From NCBI GenBank assembly GCA_037439425.1, contig JBBIWA010000002.1, positions 177,878-241,877 of the forward strand: a stretch of 64,000 nt of DNA, read 5' to 3'. Source of the DNA: JBBIWA01 sp037439425. Its GTDB lineage: Bacteria; Acidobacteriota; Blastocatellia; RBC074. Positions 35,076-44,306 of this stretch are shown one piece after another (the stretch's first letter is position 1; each line of letters starts with the position of its first letter). The position numbers and the translations under genes are program-made. The notes beneath the pieces were generated by a model. The model saw only the letters and a list, made by a program, of their open reading frames with translations, was not told the DNA's origin and ran no database searches.

Positions 35076-37538
35076 ATGGAGACTGAGACCACTTTTCATC
35101 TTCAATTTGATCTCGATCAGACCGTAGCAGAGAGGCTTAAAGCGCTGGTCCGGCAGCAGACAGCTATTGCCAGGCTCGGGCAATGCGCCCTGTCTGACCT
35201 GGAACTTTCCACTCTGCTTGACGAAGCAGTAGCTATCGTCGCGCAGACGCTGGAAGCGGAGTATGTCAAAGTGCTGGAACTGCTGCCCGATGGCCAGGAG
35301 TTACTACTCCGCGCGGGTGTGGGTTGGAGGGAAGGCCATATTGGACACACCAGGGTTGGGGCCGGCAAAGATTCACAAGCGGGCTACACCCTGCTGGCCA
35401 ATGAACCAGTCATCATCGAGGACCTGCGCTCCGAAACGCGCTTCAGCGGGCCGCCACTGTTGCACGAACATAACGTGAGGAGCGGCATCAGCGTGATCAT
35501 TCCAGGCCAGTCTCATCCCTATGGGGTCCTGGGCGCGCACACCACCAGAAGACGGAAATTCAACGAAGATGACATCCACTTCCTTCAGAGCGTGGCCGGC
35601 TTGTTAGGGGCTGCCATTGAGCGCAAGCGGGCAGAGGAAGCCTTGCGAGAAAGCCAGGAATATCTGGCCGGGATGGTCAGCTTGGCGATGGATGCGATCA
35701 TCACGATTGATCAAGATCATCGCATCATTCTCTTCAATCACGCAGCCGAGCTGATGTTCGGCTGCCCGGCAAGCGAAGCTCTGGGACAGCCGCTCGACCG
35801 CTTCCTGCCGGAACGCTTCCGCGCCTCGCACAGGAAATATGTCTCGGAGTTCGGAGAATCGAAGACGACCAGACGCCGGATGGGTTCGCTGGGGATGGTT
35901 TATGGGCTGCGGGCCAATGGTGAAGAATTCCCCCTCGAAGCCTCTATCTCGCAGGTGGAGACCAATGGGAAGAAGCTCTTCACGGTGATCTTGCGTGACA
36001 TCAGCGAGCGTGTGCGAACAGAACAGCGGCTGCGTCAGCAGGCTGCCTTGCTCGATCAGGCGCAGGATGCCATTCTCGTGCGCGACCTGCAGAACCGCAT
36101 TCTCTTCTGGAATAAAGGCGCAGAACGCATCTACGGTTGGACGGCTGAAGAAGTCATCGGGAGAAACATCAGTTCACTGCTTTACCGCGGAGATACTTCA
36201 CGATTTGAGCAGGCGACTCGAACTGTGATTGAGAAGGGCGAGTGGGTGGGGGAGCTCGCACAGTTTACGAAGACTGGCAAGGAGATCACGGCTGAGTGCC
36301 ACTGGACGCTGGTGCGCGACGAGGCGGGTCAACCGACCTCTATCCTGGTCATCAATACGGACATCACGGAGCGGAAGAAACTCGAAGCCCAATTTTTGCG
36401 CGCGCAGCGCATGGAGAGCATTGGCACGCTGGCGGGTGGGATTGCGCATGATCTCAACAACGTCCTTTCGCCCATCCTGATGGCGGTTCAGATGCTGCAA
36501 CTGAAATTCACCGATCAGGAGAGCCAGCGCTGGTTGCAGCTGCTGCGCACCAATGGGGAACGCGGAGCAGCGATGGTTAAGCAATTGCTCTCGTTTGCCC
36601 GCGGCGTTGAAGGAGAGCGCATCGCCTTGCAACCCCAACACCTGATTCGCGAAATCGTCAAGATTCTGAGAAACACCTTTCCGAAGGCCATCGAGATCCA
36701 GCTCCGCCTGCCTGATGACCTGGGAGCGATTGCCGGCGATGCGACTCAACTTCATCAGGTACTGATGAATCTTTGCGTCAATGCTCGCGACGCGATGCCT
36801 CATGGTGGACAATTGCTGATTGAAGCGGATAATGTCTACCTTGACGAAAACTACGCGCGCATGAACCTGGATGCCAAACCGGGTCACTACGTCATGATTT
36901 CAGTCTCTGACACAGGCGAAGGAATTGCTCCTGAAATCCTGCCAAAGATCTTCGATCCTTTCTTCACCACCAAAGAACAAGGCAAGGGAACAGGATTGGG
37001 GCTGTCAACCGTGATGGGGATCGTCAAAGGACACGGCGGTTTTGTCAACGTCTATAGCGAGGTCAACAAAGGGACACAGTTCAAAGTCTTCCTTCCAGCC
37101 ATCGTCTCCGCCCTCTCAACCGCGACGGCTGAAGAGAAGTCGGTACTGCCTGTTGGGCATGGTGAACTGATCCTCATAGCGGACGATGAAGAAGCGATTC
37201 GTGAAATCACCAAAGGCTCGCTGGAGGCTTTTGGCTATCGGGTGCTGACGGCCAGCGATGGCACAGAAGCCGTCGCACTTTACGCGCAGCACAGAGACGA
37301 GATCAAGGTCGTGGTAACCGATATGGTGATGCCTTATCTGGATGGCCCCGCCACCATCCGCGCGCTGCAAAGAATCAATCCGCAGGTCAAGATCATTGCA
37401 ACCAGTGGCCTGGCGGCTAATGGCAAGGTCGCTGAAGCTGCCAGCGCAGGAGTGAAGACCTTCCTGGCCAAGCCCTACACGGCTGACAAACTTCTTAACG
37501 CACTGGCTGAGGTGCTGACCCCTTCTCCTGAAAAATGA
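35076..37538 (+). CDS. Hybrid histidine kinase: GAF-PAS-PAS-HisKA-HATPase-REC
   Basis: 820 residues from ATG 35076 (GGTGGGAT upstream; GTG 35043 is possible). No membrane helices, so cytoplasmic. A GAF domain (about 35-185) is followed by two PAS domains (about 205-325 and 330-455; both end with ...VILRDISERV / VINTDITERK). HisKA reads GGIAHDLNNVLSPIL, with the catalytic His in the HDLNN class. HATPase_c has NLCVNARDAMP, VSDTGEGI and GTGLGLSTVMGIVKGHGG. A C-terminal receiver (about 700-815) has phospho-acceptor Asp in VVTDMVMPYLDG. Signal unknown; PAS or GAF may bind small ligands. Within the USP island. Confidence 0.93.
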   Translation: METETTFHLQFDLDQTVAERLKALVRQQTAIARLGQCALSDLELSTLLDEAVAIVAQTLEAEYVKVLELLPDGQELLLRAGVGWREGHIGHTRVGAGKDSQAGYTLLANEPVIIEDLRSETRFSGPPLLHEHNVRSGISVIIPGQSHPYGVLGAHTTRRRKFNEDDIHFLQSVAGLLGAAIERKRAEEALRESQEYLAGMVSLAMDAIITIDQDHRIILFNHAAELMFGCPASEALGQPLDRFLPERFRASHRKYVSEFGESKTTRRRMGSLGMVYGLRANGEEFPLEASISQVETNGKKLFTVILRDISERVRTEQRLRQQAALLDQAQDAILVRDLQNRILFWNKGAERIYGWTAEEVIGRNISSLLYRGDTSRFEQATRTVIEKGEWVGELAQFTKTGKEITAECHWTLVRDEAGQPTSILVINTDITERKKLEAQFLRAQRMESIGTLAGGIAHDLNNVLSPILMAVQMLQLKFTDQESQRWLQLLRTNGERGAAMVKQLLSFARGVEGERIALQPQHLIREIVKILRNTFPKAIEIQLRLPDDLGAIAGDATQLHQVLMNLCVNARDAMPHGGQLLIEADNVYLDENYARMNLDAKPGHYVMISVSDTGEGIAPEILPKIFDPFFTTKEQGKGTGLGLSTVMGIVKGHGGFVNVYSEVNKGTQFKVFLPAIVSALSTATAEEKSVLPVGHGELILIADDEEAIREITKGSLEAFGYRVLTASDGTEAVALYAQHRDEIKVVVTDMVMPYLDGPATIRALQRINPQVKIIATSGLAANGKVAEAASAGVKTFLAKPYTADKLLNALAEVLTPSPEK

Positions 37539-37713
37539 CAGCACAGAAGCAGCATGAGTCCTTAGACTGCGCAAAGTTGCCCAAAGCGGTGCGCAAAACC
37601 ACGCAATTGGGAAAGAGCGTTGCTCACCCCGCTTCCGCCTGCAGTAACCACAAAGGTTTCTCTTCGTGCGCCTTCCTAAGAGACAAACCTGGTGACTCTC
37701 AGTCCGGCCCAAG

Positions 37714-37730
37714 TTGGCATAACAGTTGCT
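37714..37730 (+). promoter_or_regulatory. Sigma-54-type -24/-12 promoter for the USP gene at 37955
   Basis: TTGGCATAACAGTTGCT matches TTGGCAC-N5-TTGCT with GG (37716) and GC (37728) 10 nt apart. Predicted transcription start is about 37741, giving a leader of about 214 nt that contains the folded element at 37796-37906. Confidence 0.65.
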
Positions 37731-37795
37731 CGCCTGGAAGAGCGAAGAGCTGATCAGTACGGATCCGAACAAAGTCAACTCAGCGAGGCCCAAGT

Positions 37796-37906
37796 AGGTC
37801 GAAGTGAGAAGGGAGTGACCTCTTCAGGTGTGAGGAGCCTGTAGGATAGGCTGACTCACCGCCAGCCGGTCGTAGATGCGTGGGGACTTCTACGACTGGC
37901 TTTTTT
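37796..37906 (+). ncRNA. Structured leader RNA ending in an intrinsic terminator
   Basis: Stems: AGGTC/GACCT (37796-37821); GGTG-AG/CT-CACC (37827-37860) enclosing AGCCT/AGGCT (37836-37852). Then GCCGGTCGTAGA (37865-37876) pairs with TCTACGACTGGC (37889-37900; one G-T pair), followed by six T (37901-37906). The terminator ends 48 nt before the USP ATG at 37955, so it could block that gene. This is attenuator or riboswitch-like geometry, or a free-standing small RNA. No known riboswitch signature was recognised. Confidence 0.6.
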
Positions 37907-37954
37907 GGTCGCACCCAAAGCGCACCGCTGCGTCCCAGCAGAGGGAGATGAAGG

Positions 37955-38878
37955 ATGAACAAACCAATGAGATTGCTGATTGCCTATGATGGTTCTGAAT
38001 ATGCTGAGGCAGCACTGGAGGATTTGCTGAGAGCGGGATTACCAGAGCAGGTGGAAGCATTAGTGCTGTCGGTTGCTGATGCCTACTTGCCACCTGTCCC
38101 CCAATCTGAGTACGAATACGCCTCAAAGAAACAGGCTGGTGGATTAAGCGAGTGGGCAGTCAGGGAGTTGAAGCGGGAAGAAGAATTGGCGTTGAGGGCG
38201 AGGTTGCGGCTCCAATCCCTATTCCCAACCTGGCAGGTCAGTTCTGAAGCCCGGCTTGGCTCGCCAGCCCGAAATATCATTGACCGGGCTGAAGAATGGA
38301 AAGCTACTTTGATCGTCCTCGGAGCGCAAGGCCATTCGGCCATTGATCGGCTCATCCTGGGCAGTGTCTCGCAGCGAGTAGCGACTGAAGCTCACTGCTC
38401 GGTGCGCATTGCGCGCCGCCCTCAGCAGAAAGGTGACCGTCCATGGCGCCTTGTCATTGGAGTAGATGGTTCTCCAGATTCCGAAGCCGCAGTTCACACC
38501 GTCGCCGCACGCCTGTGGCCAGCTCAAACCGAAGTGCGCCTGATCACCTCAATCGGCCCCTTCTATCACTTGACGGGAGCAGCCATCGAGGAAGAGAAGA
38601 ACCGAGCCCGCAAGCTCCAGGAGCCCTTAGAGGATGAGTTGCTCGACGCGGGGCTGGCTGTCTCAACTGTTATCAGCGGAGAAGATCCCCGGCAAGTCAT
38701 AGTCTCAGAGGCGGAAGAGTGGGGAGCTGATTCTATTTTCGTCGGAACACGAGGACTCGGCCGCGTTGGCCGTTTCTTGCTCGGCAGCGTCTCAATTGCA
38801 GTGGTAGCGCGCGCTCACTGTTCGGTCGAGATCGTGCGCGTTGAAGAGAGGGGATCTACTGCTCCCGAGACGGCTTGA
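37955..38878 (+). CDS. Universal stress protein, two UspA domains
   Basis: 307 residues from ATG 37955, with GAGGGAG upstream. Domain 1 (5-148): MRLLIAYDGSEYAEAAL, ATP loop GAQGHSAIDRLILGSVSQRV. Domain 2 (160-300): RLVIGVDGSPDSEAAV, GTRGLGRVGRFLLGSVSIAV. Both loops keep G-X2-G-X9-G-S, so both halves probably bind ATP. Sits downstream of a sigma-54-type promoter and a terminator-bearing leader; 38 bp before the DUF883-like gene. Confidence 0.92.
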   Translation: MNKPMRLLIAYDGSEYAEAALEDLLRAGLPEQVEALVLSVADAYLPPVPQSEYEYASKKQAGGLSEWAVRELKREEELALRARLRLQSLFPTWQVSSEARLGSPARNIIDRAEEWKATLIVLGAQGHSAIDRLILGSVSQRVATEAHCSVRIARRPQQKGDRPWRLVIGVDGSPDSEAAVHTVAARLWPAQTEVRLITSIGPFYHLTGAAIEEEKNRARKLQEPLEDELLDAGLAVSTVISGEDPRQVIVSEAEEWGADSIFVGTRGLGRVGRFLLGSVSIAVVARAHCSVEIVRVEERGSTAPETA

Positions 38879-38915
38879 GGGAATTGGGCAAGCCGCGCGA
38901 AGGTAGGGCGAAGCA

Positions 38916-39251
38916 ATGAATCTGCTTTGGCGGCTCAATCAGTACGAGCGGCCGCTTGTGGGGGAAGCTATGAAAGAAGCTCTGTTAGAGAAGACCAAAT
39001 TCATGGAAGAACAAATCGAGAATCTGAATCGAGCAACTTCTCGGCTGGTCTCGGCGGTATCAGAGGCAGCTGAAGACGCGCTCCGAGATGCACGGCGTGG
39101 GCTCAAGCGCAGCTATGCAGCCGCGGAGGGTCTGATCGGTGAGGCAGCCCAAACTATCAAGCATCATCCTGTGCGCTGCGTGACGATAGCCTTTGGAGTG
39201 GGCCTGGCGCTGGGATGGCTCCTTTCTCGCCGTGGGCAGAATCGTTATTAG
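38916..39251 (+). CDS. DUF883 / ElaB-YqjD-like membrane-anchored protein
   Basis: 111 residues from ATG 38916; ATG 38970 is a good alternative, with GGGGGAAG before it. A helical, coiled-coil-prone stretch (about 22-80) is followed by KHHPVRCVTIAFGVGLALGW and LLSRRG, the typical C-terminal anchor of ElaB/YqjD proteins. In Escherichia coli these bind ribosomes at the inner membrane in stationary phase. Following a stress-protein gene fits that, but ribosome binding is not shown here. Confidence 0.75.
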   Translation: MNLLWRLNQYERPLVGEAMKEALLEKTKFMEEQIENLNRATSRLVSAVSEAAEDALRDARRGLKRSYAAAEGLIGEAAQTIKHHPVRCVTIAFGVGLALGWLLSRRGQNRY

Positions 39252-39288
39252 CCCCCCTTCCAAAGGACACTCTCTGGTTCTTGAATGC

Positions 39289-41775
39289 TCACATCACGAC
39301 CGTGCATTCGATTAGTTGCGGGTCGTTCTGTTGATCGCGGAGGGTTTGAGCGGGAGCTGCTACTTCCCACTGCTTGTGGCTTCCGATCAACTGGCCTGCC
39401 GCTCTGGCGCTGAGCGGTTTGGAGAAGTAATAGCCCTGTCCATATTTGCACCCTAAGGCTCGCAGTTGCGCGGCCTGCTCTCGCGTTTCAGTTCCTTCTG
39501 CAATTACGTCCATCCGCAAAGCCTGCGCCAGCGTGATAATCGTGCGCACGATCTCGGTGTTTTCATTATTGCCCTTCATCTGGCTGACGAAGGAGCGGTC
39601 AACCTTCAGCGTATTCAAGGGGAATTTGTGCAGATAGCTCAATGACGAATAGCCGGTGCCGAAATCGTCAATGCTCAGTGCGATGCCCAGCGCGCGGATC
39701 TGTTTGAGCATCCCGATAGCAACCTCGACGTTATCCATCACCACGCTCTCCGTAATCTCCAATTTCAGGTAATGAGGGTCCAGGCGGGTCAGGCGCAGAA
39801 TCTCTTTGATCCGCCCGATCAGATCGGGCTGCAAGAACTGCTTGCCCGAGAGATTGACGCTCACTTGCAAGGGGAAGCTGGCGGGATAGAGATTTTGCCA
39901 CTCGCGCATCTGGCGACAGGCTTCGCGCAAGACCAGGTTGCCGATCTGGACAATCAGCCCCGTCTCCTCGGCCAGAGGGATGAATTTGCCGGGCGAGACC
40001 ATGCCTTGCTCCGGGTGCTCCCATCTGACCAAGGCCTCAAAGCCATGCAGCTTACCGCTCTCGAGTGCGACAATCGGCTGGTAATGCACCAGGAACTCTT
40101 CGCGTTCAATGGCGCGCCGCAAATCGGTCTCCAGTTGCAGCAGACCCAGCGCATTGGAGTGCATCGCCTTATCGAAGACCTCGTGGCGCGAAGTACCGAG
40201 CGATTTGGCGCGATACATCGCCGTGTCCGCATCGCGCAGCATATCCTCTGGGTGTTCATAGCCACTGGCGCTATGAGCAATACCGATGCTGACGGTGGTG
40301 AAGACCTCGTGCCCGCTCAGATTGAAAGGTTGCGTCAGTTGCTGGCGGATGCGCTCAGCCACCTCAGTCGCATCCTTCGCATCCTGGATATTCCTGACAA
40401 GCAGGGCGAACTCATCTCCGCTCAGACGCGCGACCCGATCGCCAGGACGCAACCCTGACCCCAGGCGGTCAGCAATCCCCTTCAACAGTTGATCCCCGAC
40501 CACATGTCCGAGACTATCGTTGATCAGCTTGAAGCGATCCAGGTCCAAAAAGAAGACTGCAAATGGCGGCTCCTGGTTGCGCTTCACTCGCTCGAGCGCG
40601 AGCTTCAGGTATTGCAGAAACAGAGCGCGGTTGGGCAATCCGGTCAGTGAATCGTGGAAGGCTTCATGCAGCAGCTGCTCCTTGGCGCGCTGGCGCTCGG
40701 TAATATCCTGAATCTGGAAGATCAGGCGGGCCGACTTTGAAGCCCCATCTCGCGCCAGCGAAGCGCTCCATAGCACCCAGACCGTGTATCCGAGCTTATG
40801 GATGTAGCGCTTCTCCAGTTGAAATGAGGAGAGCTTGCCTTCGAGCAAGAGATTGACGTATTTCAGAGAGCTGGGAAGGTCTTCGCGGTGAGTGAGCGAT
40901 TGAAAGTTGAGCGTTTTTAACTCCTGCTCCGAATAACCCAGAATCTTGCACAGAGAGGGATTGACTTGCAGCCAGCGACCATTGAGGTCTACCAGCGCCA
41001 TGCCAATCGCGGCGTTATCAAAAGCGCTACGAAACCGCGCTTCGCTCCGCTGCAACTCGGCTACGTGCCGATGGGCTGTTTCGATGTAAGGACGATAGGC
41101 CAGATAAATCGCCAGGAGAATGGGGATGACTAGCCCCGCCGCCCAGAAACCATAGTCGTGAATGAATCCATTGACCACTCCCGCTGTCAACACAGCAGAG
41201 AGGTGGATGACCAGTATCCGAGCAAATCCTTCGCGCCAAGTAGAGAGAACTGGTCTCCCGGTGTTGAGCGCCACCCCGGTCAACATCAACCACGAGTAGA
41301 CCAGACTATAGAGCGCGGCCAGCAATCCCAGCGCCAGCGCATAGACAACGAAAGTTTCTTTCCGATGAGCCAGCAGACGCAGATCACCGAAGAGGTAGCT
41401 GAGCAGAGAACTGGCGAGGAAAAAAGCGCAACAAGTCACGGCTGCATTCGTAGCCAGCGCTCGCCAGCGCCTTGCATACCGGGCGAAATCGCTGGCGACC
41501 GCAATCGTAGCCACCAGCATTGCGGCGTTTGCACCGCACAAGAGCAGGGTTAAAAAGAGGAAGGTCTCCGAACAGGTGATGACATTTCTGGCAGCGGGAA
41601 TTCTGGAATAGATGAAGAAGCTGCTCAGCGCAGCCAACCCGGCGAGAACCACCCAGCGCGCGTCGAACGGCTCAAAGAAAAGGCGCCCTCCAGTAAAACC
41701 GAGGACACAACTTCCAACGGCAATTAATAAGTAGAGATAAAATCGCAGGTATGTTTCGCGCCGGATCTCTTTCAT
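39289..41775 (-). CDS. Membrane GGDEF-EAL protein (c-di-GMP turnover)
   Basis: 828 residues. ATG 41775 is preferred; TTG 41787 is possible. Seven to eight helices (about 8-240, MASE-like sensor) precede a PAS domain (about 250-370), GGDEF (about 380-540) and EAL (about 560-810). The active-site loop reads SGDEF rather than GGDEF, while the inhibitory I-site RPGD lies five residues upstream. EAL looks intact: FEALVRWEHPEQG, NLSGKQF, ITESVVMDN, DDFGTGYSSLSYL and K-V-D. So phosphodiesterase is likely, with the cyclase domain perhaps regulatory. Convergent with the DUF883-like gene. Confidence 0.9.
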   Translation of the reverse strand: MKEIRRETYLRFYLYLLIAVGSCVLGFTGGRLFFEPFDARWVVLAGLAALSSFFIYSRIPAARNVITCSETFLFLTLLLCGANAAMLVATIAVASDFARYARRWRALATNAAVTCCAFFLASSLLSYLFGDLRLLAHRKETFVVYALALGLLAALYSLVYSWLMLTGVALNTGRPVLSTWREGFARILVIHLSAVLTAGVVNGFIHDYGFWAAGLVIPILLAIYLAYRPYIETAHRHVAELQRSEARFRSAFDNAAIGMALVDLNGRWLQVNPSLCKILGYSEQELKTLNFQSLTHREDLPSSLKYVNLLLEGKLSSFQLEKRYIHKLGYTVWVLWSASLARDGASKSARLIFQIQDITERQRAKEQLLHEAFHDSLTGLPNRALFLQYLKLALERVKRNQEPPFAVFFLDLDRFKLINDSLGHVVGDQLLKGIADRLGSGLRPGDRVARLSGDEFALLVRNIQDAKDATEVAERIRQQLTQPFNLSGHEVFTTVSIGIAHSASGYEHPEDMLRDADTAMYRAKSLGTSRHEVFDKAMHSNALGLLQLETDLRRAIEREEFLVHYQPIVALESGKLHGFEALVRWEHPEQGMVSPGKFIPLAEETGLIVQIGNLVLREACRQMREWQNLYPASFPLQVSVNLSGKQFLQPDLIGRIKEILRLTRLDPHYLKLEITESVVMDNVEVAIGMLKQIRALGIALSIDDFGTGYSSLSYLHKFPLNTLKVDRSFVSQMKGNNENTEIVRTIITLAQALRMDVIAEGTETREQAAQLRALGCKYGQGYYFSKPLSARAAGQLIGSHKQWEVAAPAQTLRDQQNDPQLIECTVVM

Positions 41776-41943
41776 GACTGGTCGCAAGGATCTCGTTAAC
41801 TCTGGGCCGGGAAGGCTGCCGCTCCTCCCATGCGGCCAGAAGGTAAAGGCTAAATATTACGAAAGGATTGCTAAAATCTTACAACCGGAGCTGACTAGAG
41901 TTGCTGGCCGAAGGTATAGCTCTAGCTTGATCTATCACCGCGC

Positions 41944-44148
41944 CTACCGCCTTCGATACCGGCTGCGGGCGGAGCCGCGACGTGTGGCTGAGCGGGCGGG
42001 ATTTTCTCTTTTTCTGAAAGCCGGGCGCAGACTGCGCCACACCGGGTTGCCGGAGAGAATTCCTGGCGGGACTTCAATATTGACCATCACCACCGGCCTA
42101 GCCACCAGATTGGTGTTGACCGGCGCAACCGAGCCCCCTGTCTCAGAGATGAGGTGCTCATCAGATGAAGGCAGGCAATCAGAGACCGGTTCGACTGGCT
42201 GAGCTCTCGGGCTTTGTTGCTGAGGCGTAGCTGAGATCGCTTCTTTTGTTACTTCTTTCCCGGCCTTCTCCGGTTGGAGCTGAGAATTGTCTTCTTCCGG
42301 CAGCACTTTGACAACTACTTGCTCAAGGGAGGGCCCGGTGAAGCCCCCCACAACTTCCTCTGTCTGGTCGCCGGCCACCACTGCCGGTGGGGTCTCCGCT
42401 GCGGTCTTGCGCGCTCCGGCAATACGGGAGCCGCTCACCGGGTCGAAGCAATTATACTCAGGGAAATAGATTACCTGTGACTCTGCTACTACTGAATCAG
42501 CCCCTTCTTCAACCAGCGAAGGTGAGTCCGCCTCGACTATCAGCGTCAGTGCCTCCTCCGTTAAATCACCTCTCACTTCGGCATCCTGCTCTTGCCGGGC
42601 CGGGAGCGGATCAAACTCCACCGTCGCTTCTTCGTGCCAGCCCAGTCTATTGAGCAAGCGCCGATGCCAGACCTCGTCCGGTTGCAGCTGGATCAGCTTA
42701 TGGAGTGTGCTGATGGCCAGATTGTTCTCTCCTTTATAGACTGCGGCGTGAGCCAGCGCCGTCAGTGTTTCGATCAGAGTTTCACTCCGGCCTAGTCGCG
42801 CATAGATGGCCACCAGCCGTTCGAGCGCGCCAAGATGGTTAGTGTCGCGCGCCAGCACCTCGTGTAGTAGCTCGATGGCTTTCTCTTCTTCGTGCCGGTC
42901 GAAGAGAAGTTCCAGGACATAATCAAGCAGCCGGAGCACGCGGTCCAGCTCTCCGCCTCGTAACCAGAGCGAAGCCAGATCCAGCACCTCCTGGTAATAG
43001 GCCGGATCCAGAGCGAGCGCGCGCCCTATCGTCTGTTCTGCTGCGTCATAGTCCTGCGCCTGGTAATAGACCTGGCTCAGCAAGCTCAGCAATTCGGCAT
43101 TATCAGGGCGCGCGCGGAGCAAATGCCGGATCAGCATCACCGCCGCCTGCGTGTCTCCACGTTGGAGATAAAGAGTGACCGCGGCTGAAGCGGCGGCCTG
43201 GCTTTCAGGTTTGATTCTGAGCGCTTTCAAATAAGCCTGCAGCGCTTCCTCGTGATTGCCCTGCCGCTGCCACTCGCTAGCCGCTGTGAAGAAAGTGGCG
43301 TAAGCCCGGTCGCAAGCGGAGACCAGATCCACCTGATACTCAAAACAGGAGGGGTCCAGCTCCACTGCCTGAGAGATGGCATGCTTGGCGATCTTCAGAT
43401 CGTGCGCCGCTTGATGAACTCGAGCCAGGAGGTTAAGCAACTCCGTGTCGTTGGGTCGCGTTCTGAGCAAGTGTTTGAGGAGCGATTCGGCGGGCTGCGT
43501 TTCGGCGCGTTGGAGGTAGAGGTTAATTGCAGCCAACAGCGCTTCCCGGCCTTCCGGTTTGGCTTTGAGCGCTTTCAGGTAAATCTTGAGCGCTTCTTCG
43601 TGCCGGTTTTGCCGTTGCAGGTCGCTGGCTGCCGCTACATAGACTTCATAGGCCTGATCCGGTTGCTGGGCCTGTAAGTAGGCTTCAGCGAGCTTGATCC
43701 GCAGGTCTGTGTTTCCCGGATCAAGATCTACGATCTTCTGGTAGAGGCTAAAAGCCTCCCTACTCTGCCCCGCGCGCAAATATCTCTCGGCGACTGCCAG
43801 GTATTGCTGTTGCGCCTCGGCCCAGAGACCTTCCTCCGTGTAGAGCGCGCCCAGCTTGAAGGCGACCTCGACATTGTCAGGATCGACCTTGCTCGCCTTC
43901 TTGAGCATGGCGATGGCCTTTGACTTCAAGCCTTCGAGAGAGTACTGCTCCGCTATCAGCACGAAGCTATGTACAGCTCTGGTCTTATCGCCCACTTTAG
44001 CGTATAGGTCGCCCAGGATATTTAGCGTGGTGATGTCACAGGGGTCAGCCTGAGCGATCTTGCGGTACTCGGCAATAGCCGCCGACAGTTTACCTTGCTG
44101 GACGTACTTTGACGCAAGTTTGAGAGCGTTGGCCTTATTAAACGACAT
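41944..44148 (-). CDS. Long TPR-repeat protein
   Basis: 734 residues from ATG 44148. From about residue 10 to 480, roughly a dozen tetratricopeptide repeats follow one another (such as AIAEYRKIAQADPCDITTLNILGDLY, then KAIAMLKKASKVDPDNVEVAFKLGALY). After residue 500 comes an acidic, Pro/Ser-rich disordered linker. The C-terminal about 45 residues (VNIEVPPGILSGNPVWRSLR and a basic end rich in Arg) look like a docking tail. No signal peptide: cytoplasmic scaffold. It lies between the divergent GGDEF-EAL gene and the FAD reductase. Partner unknown; such scaffolds occur with motility or type IV pilus systems, not seen here. Confidence 0.85.
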   Translation of the reverse strand: MSFNKANALKLASKYVQQGKLSAAIAEYRKIAQADPCDITTLNILGDLYAKVGDKTRAVHSFVLIAEQYSLEGLKSKAIAMLKKASKVDPDNVEVAFKLGALYTEEGLWAEAQQQYLAVAERYLRAGQSREAFSLYQKIVDLDPGNTDLRIKLAEAYLQAQQPDQAYEVYVAAASDLQRQNRHEEALKIYLKALKAKPEGREALLAAINLYLQRAETQPAESLLKHLLRTRPNDTELLNLLARVHQAAHDLKIAKHAISQAVELDPSCFEYQVDLVSACDRAYATFFTAASEWQRQGNHEEALQAYLKALRIKPESQAAASAAVTLYLQRGDTQAAVMLIRHLLRARPDNAELLSLLSQVYYQAQDYDAAEQTIGRALALDPAYYQEVLDLASLWLRGGELDRVLRLLDYVLELLFDRHEEEKAIELLHEVLARDTNHLGALERLVAIYARLGRSETLIETLTALAHAAVYKGENNLAISTLHKLIQLQPDEVWHRRLLNRLGWHEEATVEFDPLPARQEQDAEVRGDLTEEALTLIVEADSPSLVEEGADSVVAESQVIYFPEYNCFDPVSGSRIAGARKTAAETPPAVVAGDQTEEVVGGFTGPSLEQVVVKVLPEEDNSQLQPEKAGKEVTKEAISATPQQQSPRAQPVEPVSDCLPSSDEHLISETGGSVAPVNTNLVARPVVMVNIEVPPGILSGNPVWRSLRPAFRKRENPARSATRRGSARSRYRRR

Positions 44149-44306
44149 GTGTTCAGTCCGTAAGGAACCTAACAACCTCGTGGGTCGAGTCCCGGGAAAG
44201 GAGCCGACTCAATCTGATGCTCAACCATCGTCCAACGACTTTTTCACAGCCCTGTTACAAATGGCTGATTTCCCTGACAAGAGATCAACTACCGTAGGAG
44301 TGAGCG

